Shown here: piece by piece, positions 8,098-16,550 of the stretch
Position numbering within the stretch: position 1 is the first letter of the stretch
Layout of the letters: every line of letters begins with the position of its first letter
DNA from: Desulfosarcina alkanivorans
Lineage (GTDB): Bacteria; Desulfobacterota; Desulfobacteria; Desulfobacterales; Desulfosarcinaceae
NCBI RefSeq assembly: GCF_009688945.1
Contig: NZ_AP021874.1
Location: 4,526,001-4,590,000, forward strand
Reading direction: 5' to 3'
Length of the DNA stretch: 64,000 bases
The notes under the pieces: model-generated
The model's input: the letters and a program-made list of their open reading frames with translations, nothing else
Told to the model about the DNA's origin: nothing
Databases searched by the model: none
Made by a program: the position numbers and the translations under genes

Positions 8098-9161
8098 TAA
8101 TTGGCGGCCTTGACCTTGTCTAAAATCAACCCCTCTATCGATTCCAGCCGGGCGGGCACCGGCGGATACCATTTGATGTTGTCGATATCGGCCTGGGAAA
8201 AGGAGCGCTGGAAATTGGCTTTGACATCGGCGTCGTAATGGTCGATGGCCCCGGCCGAGGCGGTGCCGTATTTTTCCGCATTGGTGAACACCGCCGCGTT
8301 TTCGGGCCTCATCATGAAATTGATCCATTGGTAGGCCGCGTCGACGTTTTTGGCCTTGGCAGGAATGGCGAAGGTGTCGATCCAGCCCAGGGCGCCGCTT
8401 TTGGGGGCCACAAAGTCGATGTCCGGATTTTCGGCGTGCAGCTTCCACCCGCCGTTGTCCCAGGCCATGGCCACGAACACCTCTTCCGAACGCATGGACT
8501 GCAACAGGGCATCCCCGTTGGTCCAGTAATTTTTTACCAGCCCCTTGCCGCCGATCAGTTTGGCACCGACCCGATCCATCAGTTTCTTATAGCTCTTGGG
8601 ATTGGCGTACAGCACGAATGGGTCCTGCTGCATGGAGTAGGCAATACCGATCAGGGTGGGTCGTTTGAGGCGGTAGCTGACCCGCCCCGCATAGGCGGGG
8701 TTGAGCAGGTCCTTGTAGTCTGAGGCGTCCGGCGCATATTTACGGTTCACGATCAGCCCCGACGTGCCGTATACATGGGGAAGGGCGTAGCTCTTGCCGT
8801 CGACCATGGTGTTTTTCTTGACCGCCGCCAGCATGGAGGGAACGATCTGGCCGGCATCCACCCGGGCAAAATCGATGGGCTGGTACAGCCTGTATTTTTT
8901 CTGGACCGACGAAATACGGTCCTGGCTGGGCTGGGCCAGATCAAAGCCCGCCCCGCGGGTGGCACGAAGCTTGGCAATGATCTCCTCGTTGTTGGAGTAG
9001 GTGGGCTTGACCGTGATTCCCGTTTCTTTCTCGAATTTGTCCATCAGCACCTTGGGGGCGTATCCCGACCAGGTCAGCAGTTCGAGGGTTTCGGCCTGGC
9101 ACGACAGGGAAAAGGTGATAACCAGAGAGACCGCCAAACAGACAACCGCCAATCGTTTCAT
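8097..9161 (-). CDS. potD: polyamine-type ABC transporter substrate-binding protein, PotD-like
   Basis: This 354-residue periplasmic protein starts at 9161 (MKRLAVVCLAVSLVITF), behind an excellent ribosome binding site (AGGAGGATC). It has a cleavable signal peptide (about 1-23, ending CQA). The mature part begins ETLELLTWSGYAPK, typical of PotD/PotF-type binding proteins, and continues with the bilobal family pattern. It is first in the transporter operon and captures the solute for the PotABC-like membrane complex. Expression relative to the membrane genes is probably set by the fold-back element just after its stop codon. Confidence 0.9.
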   Translation of the reverse strand: MKRLAVVCLAVSLVITFSLSCQAETLELLTWSGYAPKVLMDKFEKETGITVKPTYSNNEEIIAKLRATRGAGFDLAQPSQDRISSVQKKYRLYQPIDFARVDAGQIVPSMLAAVKKNTMVDGKSYALPHVYGTSGLIVNRKYAPDASDYKDLLNPAYAGRVSYRLKRPTLIGIAYSMQQDPFVLYANPKSYKKLMDRVGAKLIGGKGLVKNYWTNGDALLQSMRSEEVFVAMAWDNGGWKLHAENPDIDFVAPKSGALGWIDTFAIPAKAKNVDAAYQWINFMMRPENAAVFTNAEKYGTASAGAIDHYDADVKANFQRSFSQADIDNIKWYPPVPARLESIEGLILDKVKAAN

Positions 9162-9635
9162 TTTTGATCCTCCTGTTAAATTTTGATTTTCTAGAGATAG
9201 CGTTGAATCGTGACAACATGTCCGGGTCACACGGTAACGCGGCATCCGATCCGGGAATCATAAACCTGGAAGTGAGAAAAAGGACTCGGGCTGTATTCAC
9301 TTTATTGCCCGGCCGCCGCGCCGTCAACATGAAACCTGAAAAAACCCGGAACCGGATGGTGCCGCAGCACCGGCCCACCGGGCAGGGGGGCCCAATGCCC
9401 CATGACGTGAACCTGTCACAAACGTGTTAAGATCTGATGAGAATACCGCGACGTCCGGCATGCCGGTGCCAGGCCCGGCGCCCCGCCCCCGGACGGGGGC
9501 CGATCCGCGTCACAATCCGGTTTGCATTCACACGGCCTTTCCCGTATGAATACCGGCGCGTCTTCGGTCGGAAGGGTAAACGGGCGATCGAACAAACAGC
9601 ATTTGACAAAGACAGGGTCCTGCGAATAAATACGT
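9162..9635. other. upstream region of the transporter operon, no gene recognised
   Basis: No coding region can be supported here; several overlapping open frames around 9,416-9,724 lack ribosome binding sites and domain signals. It must contain the promoter for the binding-protein gene on the minus strand, but no clear -35/-10 pair was identified. Confidence 0.5.
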
Positions 9636-9825
9636 GGTGCCCATCCAGAAACGGTTATGTTACCCGGCATCTGGGTTGTGCGAAGGCTTTAATCCTCGGA
9701 ATATCAACTCGATGCCTGCGGTAAATTTATTCACGCGCGTTCCTGCCCCGTATCGTCTTCAGCGGGAGCTCTCGACCCACATTCCTCGTTTCTGGACCGG
9801 CACGCTCAGGATCGTGAACCACAAC
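9636..9825 (+). repeat. dispersed repeat, left copy of an inverted pair
   Basis: About 190 bp resemble the reverse complement of about 11,515-11,710. Shared blocks include GTGCCCATCC, CGATGCCTGCGG, CACGCGCGTTCCTG and GTCTTCAGCGGGAG, interrupted by scattered substitutions. The copy runs up to the acetyltransferase start. No transposase is encoded. Confidence 0.6.
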
Positions 9826-9830
9826 CGGGG

Positions 9831-10442
9831 TTGAACCCATTGAACTATACCTTTGAATACAGATCGTTGTCCGAAACCCTCTACGATGCCCTGGTCGACG
9901 ATGCCTTCTATATCACCATGGAGGGCAGCGTTTCCGGGACACCGGGCCAGCGCAGGGAGGCCATGCGGCGCTATTACGATTTCTCCATGCAGGAAGCCCG
10001 AAAATACGGCCGCCTGGTGACACCCGATGGCAGGGCGTTCGGTGCGGCCATCTGGACCCGACCGGTTTACGGCGACCTGGCCGGGCAGATGAGCAACGAA
10101 AAAAAAACCTTTATCCGGGACCATATGGGCGCGGCCAGTCTGGAGACCTATAAACGGATCACCGCATCGATGGCCCGACAGACGGCGACGGTGGTGCCCC
10201 CAGCCGGCTGGTATCTTTCCATTGTCGGCATCGCCCCGCCATTTCAGGGGCAGGGACTCGGCGAAACGCTGGTCCGGCCCGTTCTGGACCGGACGGACGA
10301 TTATGGTGTGCATACCTATCTGGAAACCTTCACCCCCCGGAACATGCGCTTTTACGAACGGCTGGGATTTCAGGAGGCCGGCAGTTTTGATGAACCGGTT
10401 ACCAGGGCGCGCTATTGGGTGATGGTCCGGCAACCGTCATAG
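9831..10442 (+). CDS. GNAT-family N-acetyltransferase
   Basis: The 203-residue protein has the GNAT acetyl-CoA site pattern: the beta4 strand GWYLSIVGIAP followed by the pyrophosphate loop Q-G-Q-G-L-G (FQGQGLGETLV) near residues 125-145, and a C-terminal FYERLGFQEAG. Family members transfer acetyl groups to amines of small molecules or proteins; the acceptor here is unknown. The start is a TTG at 9831, with another in-frame TTG at 9840 better spaced from a GGGG sequence. It lies between inverted copies of the dispersed repeat, together with the sulfite reductase gene. Confidence 0.85.
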   Translation: MNPLNYTFEYRSLSETLYDALVDDAFYITMEGSVSGTPGQRREAMRRYYDFSMQEARKYGRLVTPDGRAFGAAIWTRPVYGDLAGQMSNEKKTFIRDHMGAASLETYKRITASMARQTATVVPPAGWYLSIVGIAPPFQGQGLGETLVRPVLDRTDDYGVHTYLETFTPRNMRFYERLGFQEAGSFDEPVTRARYWVMVRQPS

Positions 10443-10531
10443 GGACACCCGCTAGCGTCCGCGCTTTGTATAAAACCCGAAACGGAACCGACTATTGCAG
10501 AAGCGAGATCCAATTAAACAGGAGGTTGATA

Positions 10532-11188
10532 ATGCTGAAATTAGGTGAAAAAGGCGCCATTTTACAACGTGACAAAGAGACCTACGCCATTGCCCCGCAC
10601 ATCCCCTGCGGCGTGGTAACGCCCCAACTGCTGCGCACGATTGCCGATGTGGCCGAAAAATACGACGCCCAGGCCATCAAAATCACCGGGGCCGCCCGGG
10701 TGGCCATCGTGGGGCTGAAAGAAGCGCATATCGATGCGGCCTGGGAGGACCTGCAGCTCGATAAGGGGGCTGCGGTGGGCATGTGTGTCCGCAGCGTGAG
10801 GGCCTGTCCCGGGACCACCTTTTGCCGGTTGGGCAAGCAGGACGCCCTGGGCATGGGCATGACGCTCGATAAAAAATATCACAGCGTGGAGCTGCCCGGC
10901 AAATTCAAAATGGCCGTGTCCGGCTGCAACCTGAGCTGTTCGGAATCCTGGGTCCGGGATATCGGCCTGATCGGCCAGAAAGAGGGCTGGCAGCTGGTGA
11001 TCGGCGGCAACGTGGGTGCCGCACCGCGAATCGCCCAGGAACTGGTCGCCGGCCTGGACGACCGGCAGGTCCTCGATGCCGTCGAGAAAACCGTCCAATG
11101 TTACCGGGACAATGCCAAAAAAGGCGAACGCCTGGGAAAGATGATCGAGCGGGTCGGGCTGGCGCCGTTTCAGCAGGCAGTGGCCTGA
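10532..11188 (+). CDS. small siroheme sulfite reductase (alSIR/P590-type)
   Basis: The 218-residue protein matches the length of the low-molecular-weight assimilatory-type sulfite reductase known from Desulfovibrio. The siroheme-[4Fe-4S] ligand set is complete: Cys92 and Cys98 in ACPGTTFC (C-x5-C), and Cys132 and Cys136 in GCNLSCSE (C-x3-C). An N-terminal half-domain of the nitrite/sulfite reductase ferredoxin-like type precedes it. The reaction is six-electron reduction of sulfite to sulfide (nitrite reduction is an alternative in this superfamily). The start at 10532 is set by CAGGAGGTTGATA. It is monocistronic here and not part of a dsr operon. Confidence 0.85.
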   Translation: MLKLGEKGAILQRDKETYAIAPHIPCGVVTPQLLRTIADVAEKYDAQAIKITGAARVAIVGLKEAHIDAAWEDLQLDKGAAVGMCVRSVRACPGTTFCRLGKQDALGMGMTLDKKYHSVELPGKFKMAVSGCNLSCSESWVRDIGLIGQKEGWQLVIGGNVGAAPRIAQELVAGLDDRQVLDAVEKTVQCYRDNAKKGERLGKMIERVGLAPFQQAVA

Positions 11189-11230
11189 CAGTGTGGGGGC
11201 TACGCCCGGGCCGCCAAGTAGAAAAATCGA

Positions 11231-11514
11231 TCAACCCCAGCGGCCGGGTTCGTCGCAGGTGGGTGATGGCAAGCCGCATGCTCGCACCTGGTCGACAACG
11301 TCGGCCACCGTGTACATGTGCCGGTAGGGGTGAGTCATCAGCGGCCGGCAGTCCCGCCCCGGGAAGCCGGAAAAGCTGTCGATGGACAGGTCTTCCATTG
11401 AAATTACAGTCGGTTCAGCTTCATGGCCAGCACCTGGGGCAGGGGTGTTGCCATCATTTCAAGCAGAAGGATTGCCTGCTGCCGGCGCAAATCAAAAAGG
11501 ATCGCCCCGGTTGA
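11231..11514 (-). pseudogene. fragments of an unrecognised gene
   Basis: On the minus strand a coding-like stretch (about 11,404-11,580, ending LLLEMMATPLPQVLAMKLNRL) is cut at its 5' side by the right repeat copy. Four bases after its stop, a 55-codon open frame (11,398 to 11,231, starting MEDLSIDSFSGFPG) follows. Neither half matches a family I recognise. The sharp loss of coding character at the repeat suggests a gene truncated by the repeat. Confidence 0.3.
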
Positions 11515-11710
11515 GGGCATGGTTTGAACAACAAGATGGTGTCCGTCCGGAAACAGGCCAATTGGGCCGGGGTCTCCCGCTGAAGACTGGACGGGACAGG
11601 AACGCGCGTGACAAATTTCCCCGCAGGCATCGCGTTGATCGGCCGGGGATAAAATCCTTCGCGCAACGCAGGGATCGGCCAACGTGGCCATTTAGGGATG
11701 GGCACGCGCT
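11515..11710 (-). repeat. dispersed repeat, right copy of an inverted pair
   Basis: This is the inverted partner of 9,636-9,825. It additionally carries GCGCAACGCAGGGATCGG (about 11,673-11,690), the right-end signature also seen at position 1 and near 49,880. The rest of the gap up to 11,913 shows no gene. Confidence 0.6.
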
Positions 11711-11913
11711 GAATTGGTGCCTGCCGGACATATGTGCAGACAAACGGTCCCATGCGTACGTGACCCGGTGGGGCCGGATGGCGCCAATAACGATATCGCA
11801 GCGCAGGTGTGCCACTCACCGACGAACACCTGACGCGTTGCATTTCCGGCGGATTCGTGTAAAGCCCGAAGTCAGGGCTTGCGGGCCGCCAACCTTAAAC
11901 GAAAGGTACCCAT

Positions 11914-12492
11914 ATGAAACGCATTGGTTGGATATCCCTGGTCGTCATTACGGGCATGATGGTCCTGGCTCCCTGGACGGCCCTTGCCGACAGCCATGCC
12001 GACACGATTGCCTTGTTTAAAAAATCCCCCGCGGTCAAGCCTTTTTTTGAATCGGCTTACGCCTACGCGGTCTTGCCCACCGTGGGCAAGGGGGGGTTCG
12101 TCGTCGGGGCGGCTTTTGGAAAGGGGAAGCTGTTCCGGGGCGGCACAGCCACCGGAACGGTAACATTATCGAAAATGACGATCGGTCTTCAGCTGGGCGG
12201 GCAGGCCTTCAGCGAAATCATCTTTTTCGAGGACAGCCGCGCCTACAATGAATTCACCAGCGGCAGCTTCGAGTTTGACGCCAACGCATCTGCTGTGGCC
12301 ATCACGGCCGGCGCCCAGGCGCAGGCCGGGACCATGGGGGCCACCGCCGGCGCCAGTGCCGGTCCGGCCACCGGCGCCCAGGCCAAAACCGGCTACAGAA
12401 AAGGCATGGCCGTGTTCGTCCATGCCAAGGGCGGCCTGATGCTGGAAGCGGCCATTGGCGGACAGCATTTTACATTTGAGCCTTATCAGTAA
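11914..12492 (+). CDS. SYLF (YSC84-like) domain protein
   Basis: This 192-residue exported protein has a signal peptide (about 1-25, ending ALA). The SYLF/Ysc84 pattern follows: AYAYAVLPTVGKGGFVVGAAFGKG, then GTVTLSKMTIGLQLGGQAFSEIIFFED and a closing GLMLEAAIGGQHF. SYLF domains bind lipid in the eukaryotic members; bacterial versions are periplasmic with unclear roles. Residues 125-155 are Ala/Gly-rich. The gene is followed by a strong terminator and appears monocistronic. Confidence 0.88.
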   Translation: MKRIGWISLVVITGMMVLAPWTALADSHADTIALFKKSPAVKPFFESAYAYAVLPTVGKGGFVVGAAFGKGKLFRGGTATGTVTLSKMTIGLQLGGQAFSEIIFFEDSRAYNEFTSGSFEFDANASAVAITAGAQAQAGTMGATAGASAGPATGAQAKTGYRKGMAVFVHAKGGLMLEAAIGGQHFTFEPYQ

Positions 12493-12554
12493 ACGATGGA
12501 ACCGCCCCGGCTGACTTTCCGGGCAACGACAAGTCGCCGTGCATGCAAAAAATA

Positions 12555-12588
12555 AGGGGAAATCATGGGTTGGTTCATGATTTCCCCT
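12555..12588 (+). terminator. 13-bp perfect hairpin after the SYLF gene
   Basis: AGGGGAAATCATG (12555-12567) pairs perfectly with CATGATTTCCCCT (12576-12588) across an 8-nt loop, followed by the T-rich GTTGTTATT. It would end the SYLF transcript. Confidence 0.75.
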
Positions 12589-12696
12589 GTTGTTATTGGA
12601 GGGTTCTACTGCCGGCAGGTCAATGGCGTTTCCTGCCTTGAAATATAGTATAAGATCGGTTTCCCCTCAGTTCAAGGGGGGGTGGCGCTATCTTTA

Positions 12697-12885
12697 TCAA
12701 ATCCGTCTCAGACTGCTGCCAAAAGCCATGAGGCCGGCGCCGAAAAGAAAAAGGTTAAGCGGTTCGGACAGCAGGCTCATCGGAAGTGCGCCTGCACCGA
12801 TAAAATCGGCAAAGGCGCCGGAATTGAGCAGGGGGAAGACGACCAGAAGCAGGACCAGTGTCATCAAGGTTGCTGTTTTTTTCAC
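12697..12885 (-). CDS. miniature PEP-CTERM-like protein, 62 aa
   Basis: A GTG start at 12885 follows TCGGGAGCG at good spacing. The product has a signal peptide (about 1-27, ending AFA). Only about ten residues later comes a C-terminal module SEPLNLFLFGAGLMAFGSSLRRI: a near-PEP motif (SEP), a hydrophobic span and a basic end. That is the layout of the PEP-CTERM sorting signal cleaved by exosortase, but with almost no mature protein between. It may be a decayed remnant or a genuine tiny exported peptide. No exosortase lies in this window. Confidence 0.55.
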   Translation of the reverse strand: MKKTATLMTLVLLLVVFPLLNSGAFADFIGAGALPMSLLSEPLNLFLFGAGLMAFGSSLRRI

Positions 12886-13164
12886 GGTTCACGCTCCCGA
12901 TAGAATCGTTTAATTCCTGGAAAAAAGGATCTCTGCTTCGTGAGCAGTCGAGAGGCGTAAGAGCAAGCCGGGTGCCAGAGTCGATGTAAAAATGGTGAGA
13001 ATTCTATTGAAACTCGTGAATACCAATCAATTACAGACATTTAAAAATATTTAAAATCTCAGCAAGCACGGTCTGCCGGGGTCGGGATGGTGTTTTTCCG
13101 TCCGCCCGATTGTGGAGAGCATTTCACAGGAGAAGATGGGGTGGGTAATTTTTTACACAACTGA

Positions 13165-14214
13165 TCACCCATTGCGGAACCCGCCCCTTCCGCCCAGCTG
13201 CCCGCAGGCAGCCATGATGCGGCCACCCTTTTCACCGCGCCGCCTGACAAAGACCCCTTCCGCCACCAGCCAGTCGTGGAATCGCTCGTAGGCGGCGACG
13301 GACGGTGGCTGCAAATCGGAACCCGGTGCGGGATTGCAGGGAATCAGATTCAGCTTGACCTTCATGGGCGCCAGGTATCGCGCCAGGGCCGTGGCATCTT
13401 CCTTGCGATCGTTGACCCCCCGGATCAGGACATACTCCACAAAAAGGGCTGATTTTTTGGCCAGCGGGTAGGCCTGCAGCGTATCTCTCAGTGCAGACAT
13501 GGATATGGCGCGGTTGACCGGCATGAGCCGGGAACGGATGTCATCATTGGGCGCATTGAGGGAAACGGCCAGGTTTACCGGGCCGCCGTCGAAACGGGCA
13601 AGGCGGTCGATGCCGGCGGTCAAACCGACCGTGGAAACGGTGATATAGCGACGGGCGATGTCCATCCCCCGCTGGTCCACCAGCACACGGAGTGCCTGAA
13701 TCAGGTTGTCCGGGTTGTCCAGCGGCTCGCCCATGCCCATGAAAACCACATTGCGGACATCGACCCCCAACTGGTGGCGGGCGGTAAACACCTGCCCGAC
13801 AATTTCAGCTGCCGTCAGGTTCCGCAGCAGGCCCATCTTGCCGGTCCGGCAGAAGCGGCATCCCATGCGGCACCCCACCTGACTGGAAACACACAGGGTG
13901 TAACGCCTGAACATGGGAATCACCACCGATTCAATGTCCAGGTCATCCGCCAGCCGGGTGACGAATTTGACGACGCCCCCGTCGGAAACCCGATGGACCA
14001 GTCGTCCCGGCGACAAGGCCAGCCCGGATGCCAGCTCCCCGGCCAGTCCGGGACGGCGGGCAACGGCATCCAGGCCATCGAAAGCGGTTTGCCCATGCTT
14101 CATCACCTGCCGGTATACCGCCGTTCCGGTATGGGTCCCCCCTCCATGGTTCCGGCGAAAGGCGTCGACAAACTGATCGTGCGTCTGGTCTAATATTTTC
14201 AAGAAAACGGCCAA
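13165..14214 (-). CDS. rlmN: RlmN-family radical SAM methyltransferase
   Basis: The 349-residue protein has the radical SAM motif CRMGCRFC (Cys115, Cys119, Cys122). Downstream are the GMGEPLDN loop and the conserved methyl-carrying cysteine near the C-terminus (AACGQL, Cys337), which define the RlmN/Cfr family. RlmN methylates C2 of adenosine 2503 in 23S rRNA and A37 of some tRNAs. Length and the QVGCRMGCRFC context fit RlmN or an RlmN-like paralogue; Cfr (C8 methylation, antibiotic resistance) is less likely but not excluded. It is a single gene, divergent from the PilZ gene. Confidence 0.88.
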   Translation of the reverse strand: MAVFLKILDQTHDQFVDAFRRNHGGGTHTGTAVYRQVMKHGQTAFDGLDAVARRPGLAGELASGLALSPGRLVHRVSDGGVVKFVTRLADDLDIESVVIPMFRRYTLCVSSQVGCRMGCRFCRTGKMGLLRNLTAAEIVGQVFTARHQLGVDVRNVVFMGMGEPLDNPDNLIQALRVLVDQRGMDIARRYITVSTVGLTAGIDRLARFDGGPVNLAVSLNAPNDDIRSRLMPVNRAISMSALRDTLQAYPLAKKSALFVEYVLIRGVNDRKEDATALARYLAPMKVKLNLIPCNPAPGSDLQPPSVAAYERFHDWLVAEGVFVRRRGEKGGRIMAACGQLGGRGGFRNG

Positions 14215-14336
14215 TCCCTGGTTAAAGTTAATCGTTTTCGGGTCGATACCCTAATTTATCGGCAGAAAAAAGCAACTCCCATATGCAGCACCGACCTTGT
14301 TTCCATGCATGGCGAACGGGCAGGAAAGCACTATCG

Positions 14337-14615
14337 ATGACCGATTCCCGAAACACCGAACGCAGAACAGGCCCCCGGACGTCAACCGGCACCCCGCAAG
14401 AACCGATACTGAAAGTGGGCCGGCAGGCGTTCGACGTGGTGGACTACAGCTGCAGCGGACTGCGGATTGCCGGTGGAAACCGGTTTCCCCTGTCCGGCTG
14501 GATCCAGGGAACCCTCTGCCTTGCCGGCCGCAATCCCATCCCCATCGACGCCATCGTCATCCGGCGACAGGACGGCGAGGTGGGCCTGCGCCTCATCGTT
14601 CCCATAGCGGTTTAG
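14337..14615 (+). CDS. PilZ-domain-like protein, 92 aa
   Basis: The start at 14337 (MTDSRNTERRTGPRTS) follows AGGAAAG at nine bases; a longer open frame from 14283 has no such site. The sequence begins with an R-R-T-G-x-R arginine cluster and continues VVDYSCSGLRIAGG, DAIVIRRQDGEVGLRLI. This is the arrangement of a PilZ domain, which binds cyclic di-GMP through RxxxR and D/NxSxxG. Here the second motif is DYSCSG. It probably acts as a small c-di-GMP effector; target unknown. Confidence 0.65.
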   Translation: MTDSRNTERRTGPRTSTGTPQEPILKVGRQAFDVVDYSCSGLRIAGGNRFPLSGWIQGTLCLAGRNPIPIDAIVIRRQDGEVGLRLIVPIAV

Positions 14616-14799
14616 CCCGGGACGCCCGCCCTTCCCCAGGAACCGCTCCCCCTCGACGATTTGCACGTTTCCAGCGGTTATCGGTTTGACACCCCCTGTC
14701 GTTTTTGCCATATTCAAAGCCGCCCGGAATACGGATGGCCAGGCGAACGACCGAACCCGACAACCTTTCAGGCAGCTTGATCTGCCAGGGATACCTTAG

Positions 14800-16497
14800 A
14801 TGACAGAAAACGAAGCGACAACCGGATCCAACTTTATTACCACCATCATCGAAACGGATCTGAAAGCGAACAAGAACAATGGCCGGCTGGCCACCCGGTT
14901 TCCCCCGGAGCCAAACGGATACCTGCACATCGGCCACGCCAAATCCATCTGCCTGAACTTCGGGGTTGCCAGGGCCTACAACGGCACCTGCAATCTGAGA
15001 TTCGACGACACCAACCCCACCAAAGAGGACGTGGAGTATGTGGACGCCATCATGGATGACGTCCGCTGGCTGGGGTTCAGCTGGGATGATCGCCTGCACT
15101 ATGCCTCGGACTATTTCGAACAGCTCTACGCATTTGCCGTCCAGCTCATCCGGGCCGGCAAGGCCTATGTGGAGGACCTGAATGCCGACGAAATCCGGGA
15201 GCACCGCGGCACGCTCACCGAACGGGGAACCAACAGCCCCTGGCGTGAACGCAGCATCGAGGAAAACCTGGACCTGTTCCGGCGCATGCGGGCCGGCGAA
15301 TTCGAAGACGGCACCCGGGTGCTGCGGGCCAAAATCGACATGGCCCACCCCAACCTGATCATGCGCGACCCCACCTTGTACCGCATCCGCAAGACCAGCC
15401 ACCACCGGACCGGCGACACCTGGTGCATCTATCCCATGTATGACTTTACCCACTGCCTGTCCGACAGCATCGAGGGCATCACCCACAGCCTGTGCACCCT
15501 GGAATTCGAAAACAACCGGCCCCTGTACGACTGGGTGCTGGACAATGTGGCGGCACCCTGCCACCCCCGGCAGATCGAATTCGCCCGTTTGAACCTGAGC
15601 TACACGGTGCTCAGCAAACGCAAGCTGATCCAGCTGGTGGACGAAGGGGTTGTGGATGGCTGGGACGATCCGCGCATGCCCACCATCTGCGGCCTGCGGC
15701 GACGGGGATACCCGCCCGAAGCCATCCGTAATTTCTGCGACCGCATCGGCCTGGCCAAGCGTGACAGCGTGGTGGACGTGGCCCTGCTGGAATACAGCGT
15801 ACGCGAAAACCTGAACAGGCGGGCCCCCCGGGTCATGGGTGTGCTGCGGCCCCTGAAGGTGGTCATCGAAAACTACCCCGACGGCCAGGTGGACGAGCTG
15901 GACGCGGTCAACAACCCCGAGGACCCGGACGCCGGCAAACGCAAGGTTCCCTTTTCCCGCGAAATCTACATCGAGCGCGACGACTTCATGGAAAGCCCGC
16001 CAAAGAAGTTCTTCCGCCTGGGTCCGGGGCGCGAGGTGCGCCTGCGCTACGCCTTTTTCGTCACCTGCACCGATGTAATCAAGGATGCGGCTACCGGCGA
16101 AGTGACCGAGCTGCGCTGTACCTACGACCCGGCCACCCGCGGCGGCGACGCCCCGGACGGACGCAAGGTCAAGGCCACCCTGCACTGGGTGTCTGCCGCC
16201 CACGCGGTGGATGCCCAGGTGCGGCTCTACGACCGCCTCTTCGACAAGCCCAACCCCGACGAAAAGGTGGAGGGCAAGACCTACAAGGACTTCATCAATC
16301 CCGAGGCCCTGGAGGTGCTGGAAGGCTGCAAGCTGGAACCTTGCCTGGCCGACGCCCGGCCGGGCTATTTCTGCCAGTTCGAGCGGTTGGGGTATTTTTG
16401 TGTGGACAGCCAGGATTCCAAACCCGGCGCCCTGGTGTTCAACCGTACCGTCACCCTGCGCGACGCCTGGGCCAAGCTGAAAAAAAAGAAGTCCTGA
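14800..16497 (+). CDS. glnS: glutaminyl-tRNA synthetase
   Basis: The 565-residue class I synthetase has the HIGH motif in PPEPNGYLHIGHAKS (residues 43-46), the RFDDTNP signature and a KMSKS equivalent VLSKRK. The C-terminal anticodon-binding beta-barrels are present and the length is normal. It attaches glutamine to tRNA-Gln in the cytoplasm. The gene is convergent with the methyltransferase, sharing a hairpin. The very long open frame on the opposite strand is an artefact of high GC. Confidence 0.97.
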   Translation: MTENEATTGSNFITTIIETDLKANKNNGRLATRFPPEPNGYLHIGHAKSICLNFGVARAYNGTCNLRFDDTNPTKEDVEYVDAIMDDVRWLGFSWDDRLHYASDYFEQLYAFAVQLIRAGKAYVEDLNADEIREHRGTLTERGTNSPWRERSIEENLDLFRRMRAGEFEDGTRVLRAKIDMAHPNLIMRDPTLYRIRKTSHHRTGDTWCIYPMYDFTHCLSDSIEGITHSLCTLEFENNRPLYDWVLDNVAAPCHPRQIEFARLNLSYTVLSKRKLIQLVDEGVVDGWDDPRMPTICGLRRRGYPPEAIRNFCDRIGLAKRDSVVDVALLEYSVRENLNRRAPRVMGVLRPLKVVIENYPDGQVDELDAVNNPEDPDAGKRKVPFSREIYIERDDFMESPPKKFFRLGPGREVRLRYAFFVTCTDVIKDAATGEVTELRCTYDPATRGGDAPDGRKVKATLHWVSAAHAVDAQVRLYDRLFDKPNPDEKVEGKTYKDFINPEALEVLEGCKLEPCLADARPGYFCQFERLGYFCVDSQDSKPGALVFNRTVTLRDAWAKLKKKKS

Positions 16498-16519
16498 AAA
16501 ACCGAACACTAGTCGCATT

Positions 16520-16550
16520 GTAGGGACGAAATATTTTTCGCCCCTACTTT
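16520..16550. terminator. bidirectional terminator between glnS and the methyltransferase
   Basis: GTAGGGACGAAA (16520-16531) pairs with TTTCGCCCCTAC (16536-16547) with one mismatch and a short loop, followed by TTT on the plus strand. It overlaps the stop codon of the convergent gene. Confidence 0.6.

Noticed and set aside
14593..16518. 641-codon open frame antisense to glnS
   Set aside because: It is the GC-rich shadow of a clear glutaminyl-tRNA synthetase and has no recognisable domain or ribosome site.
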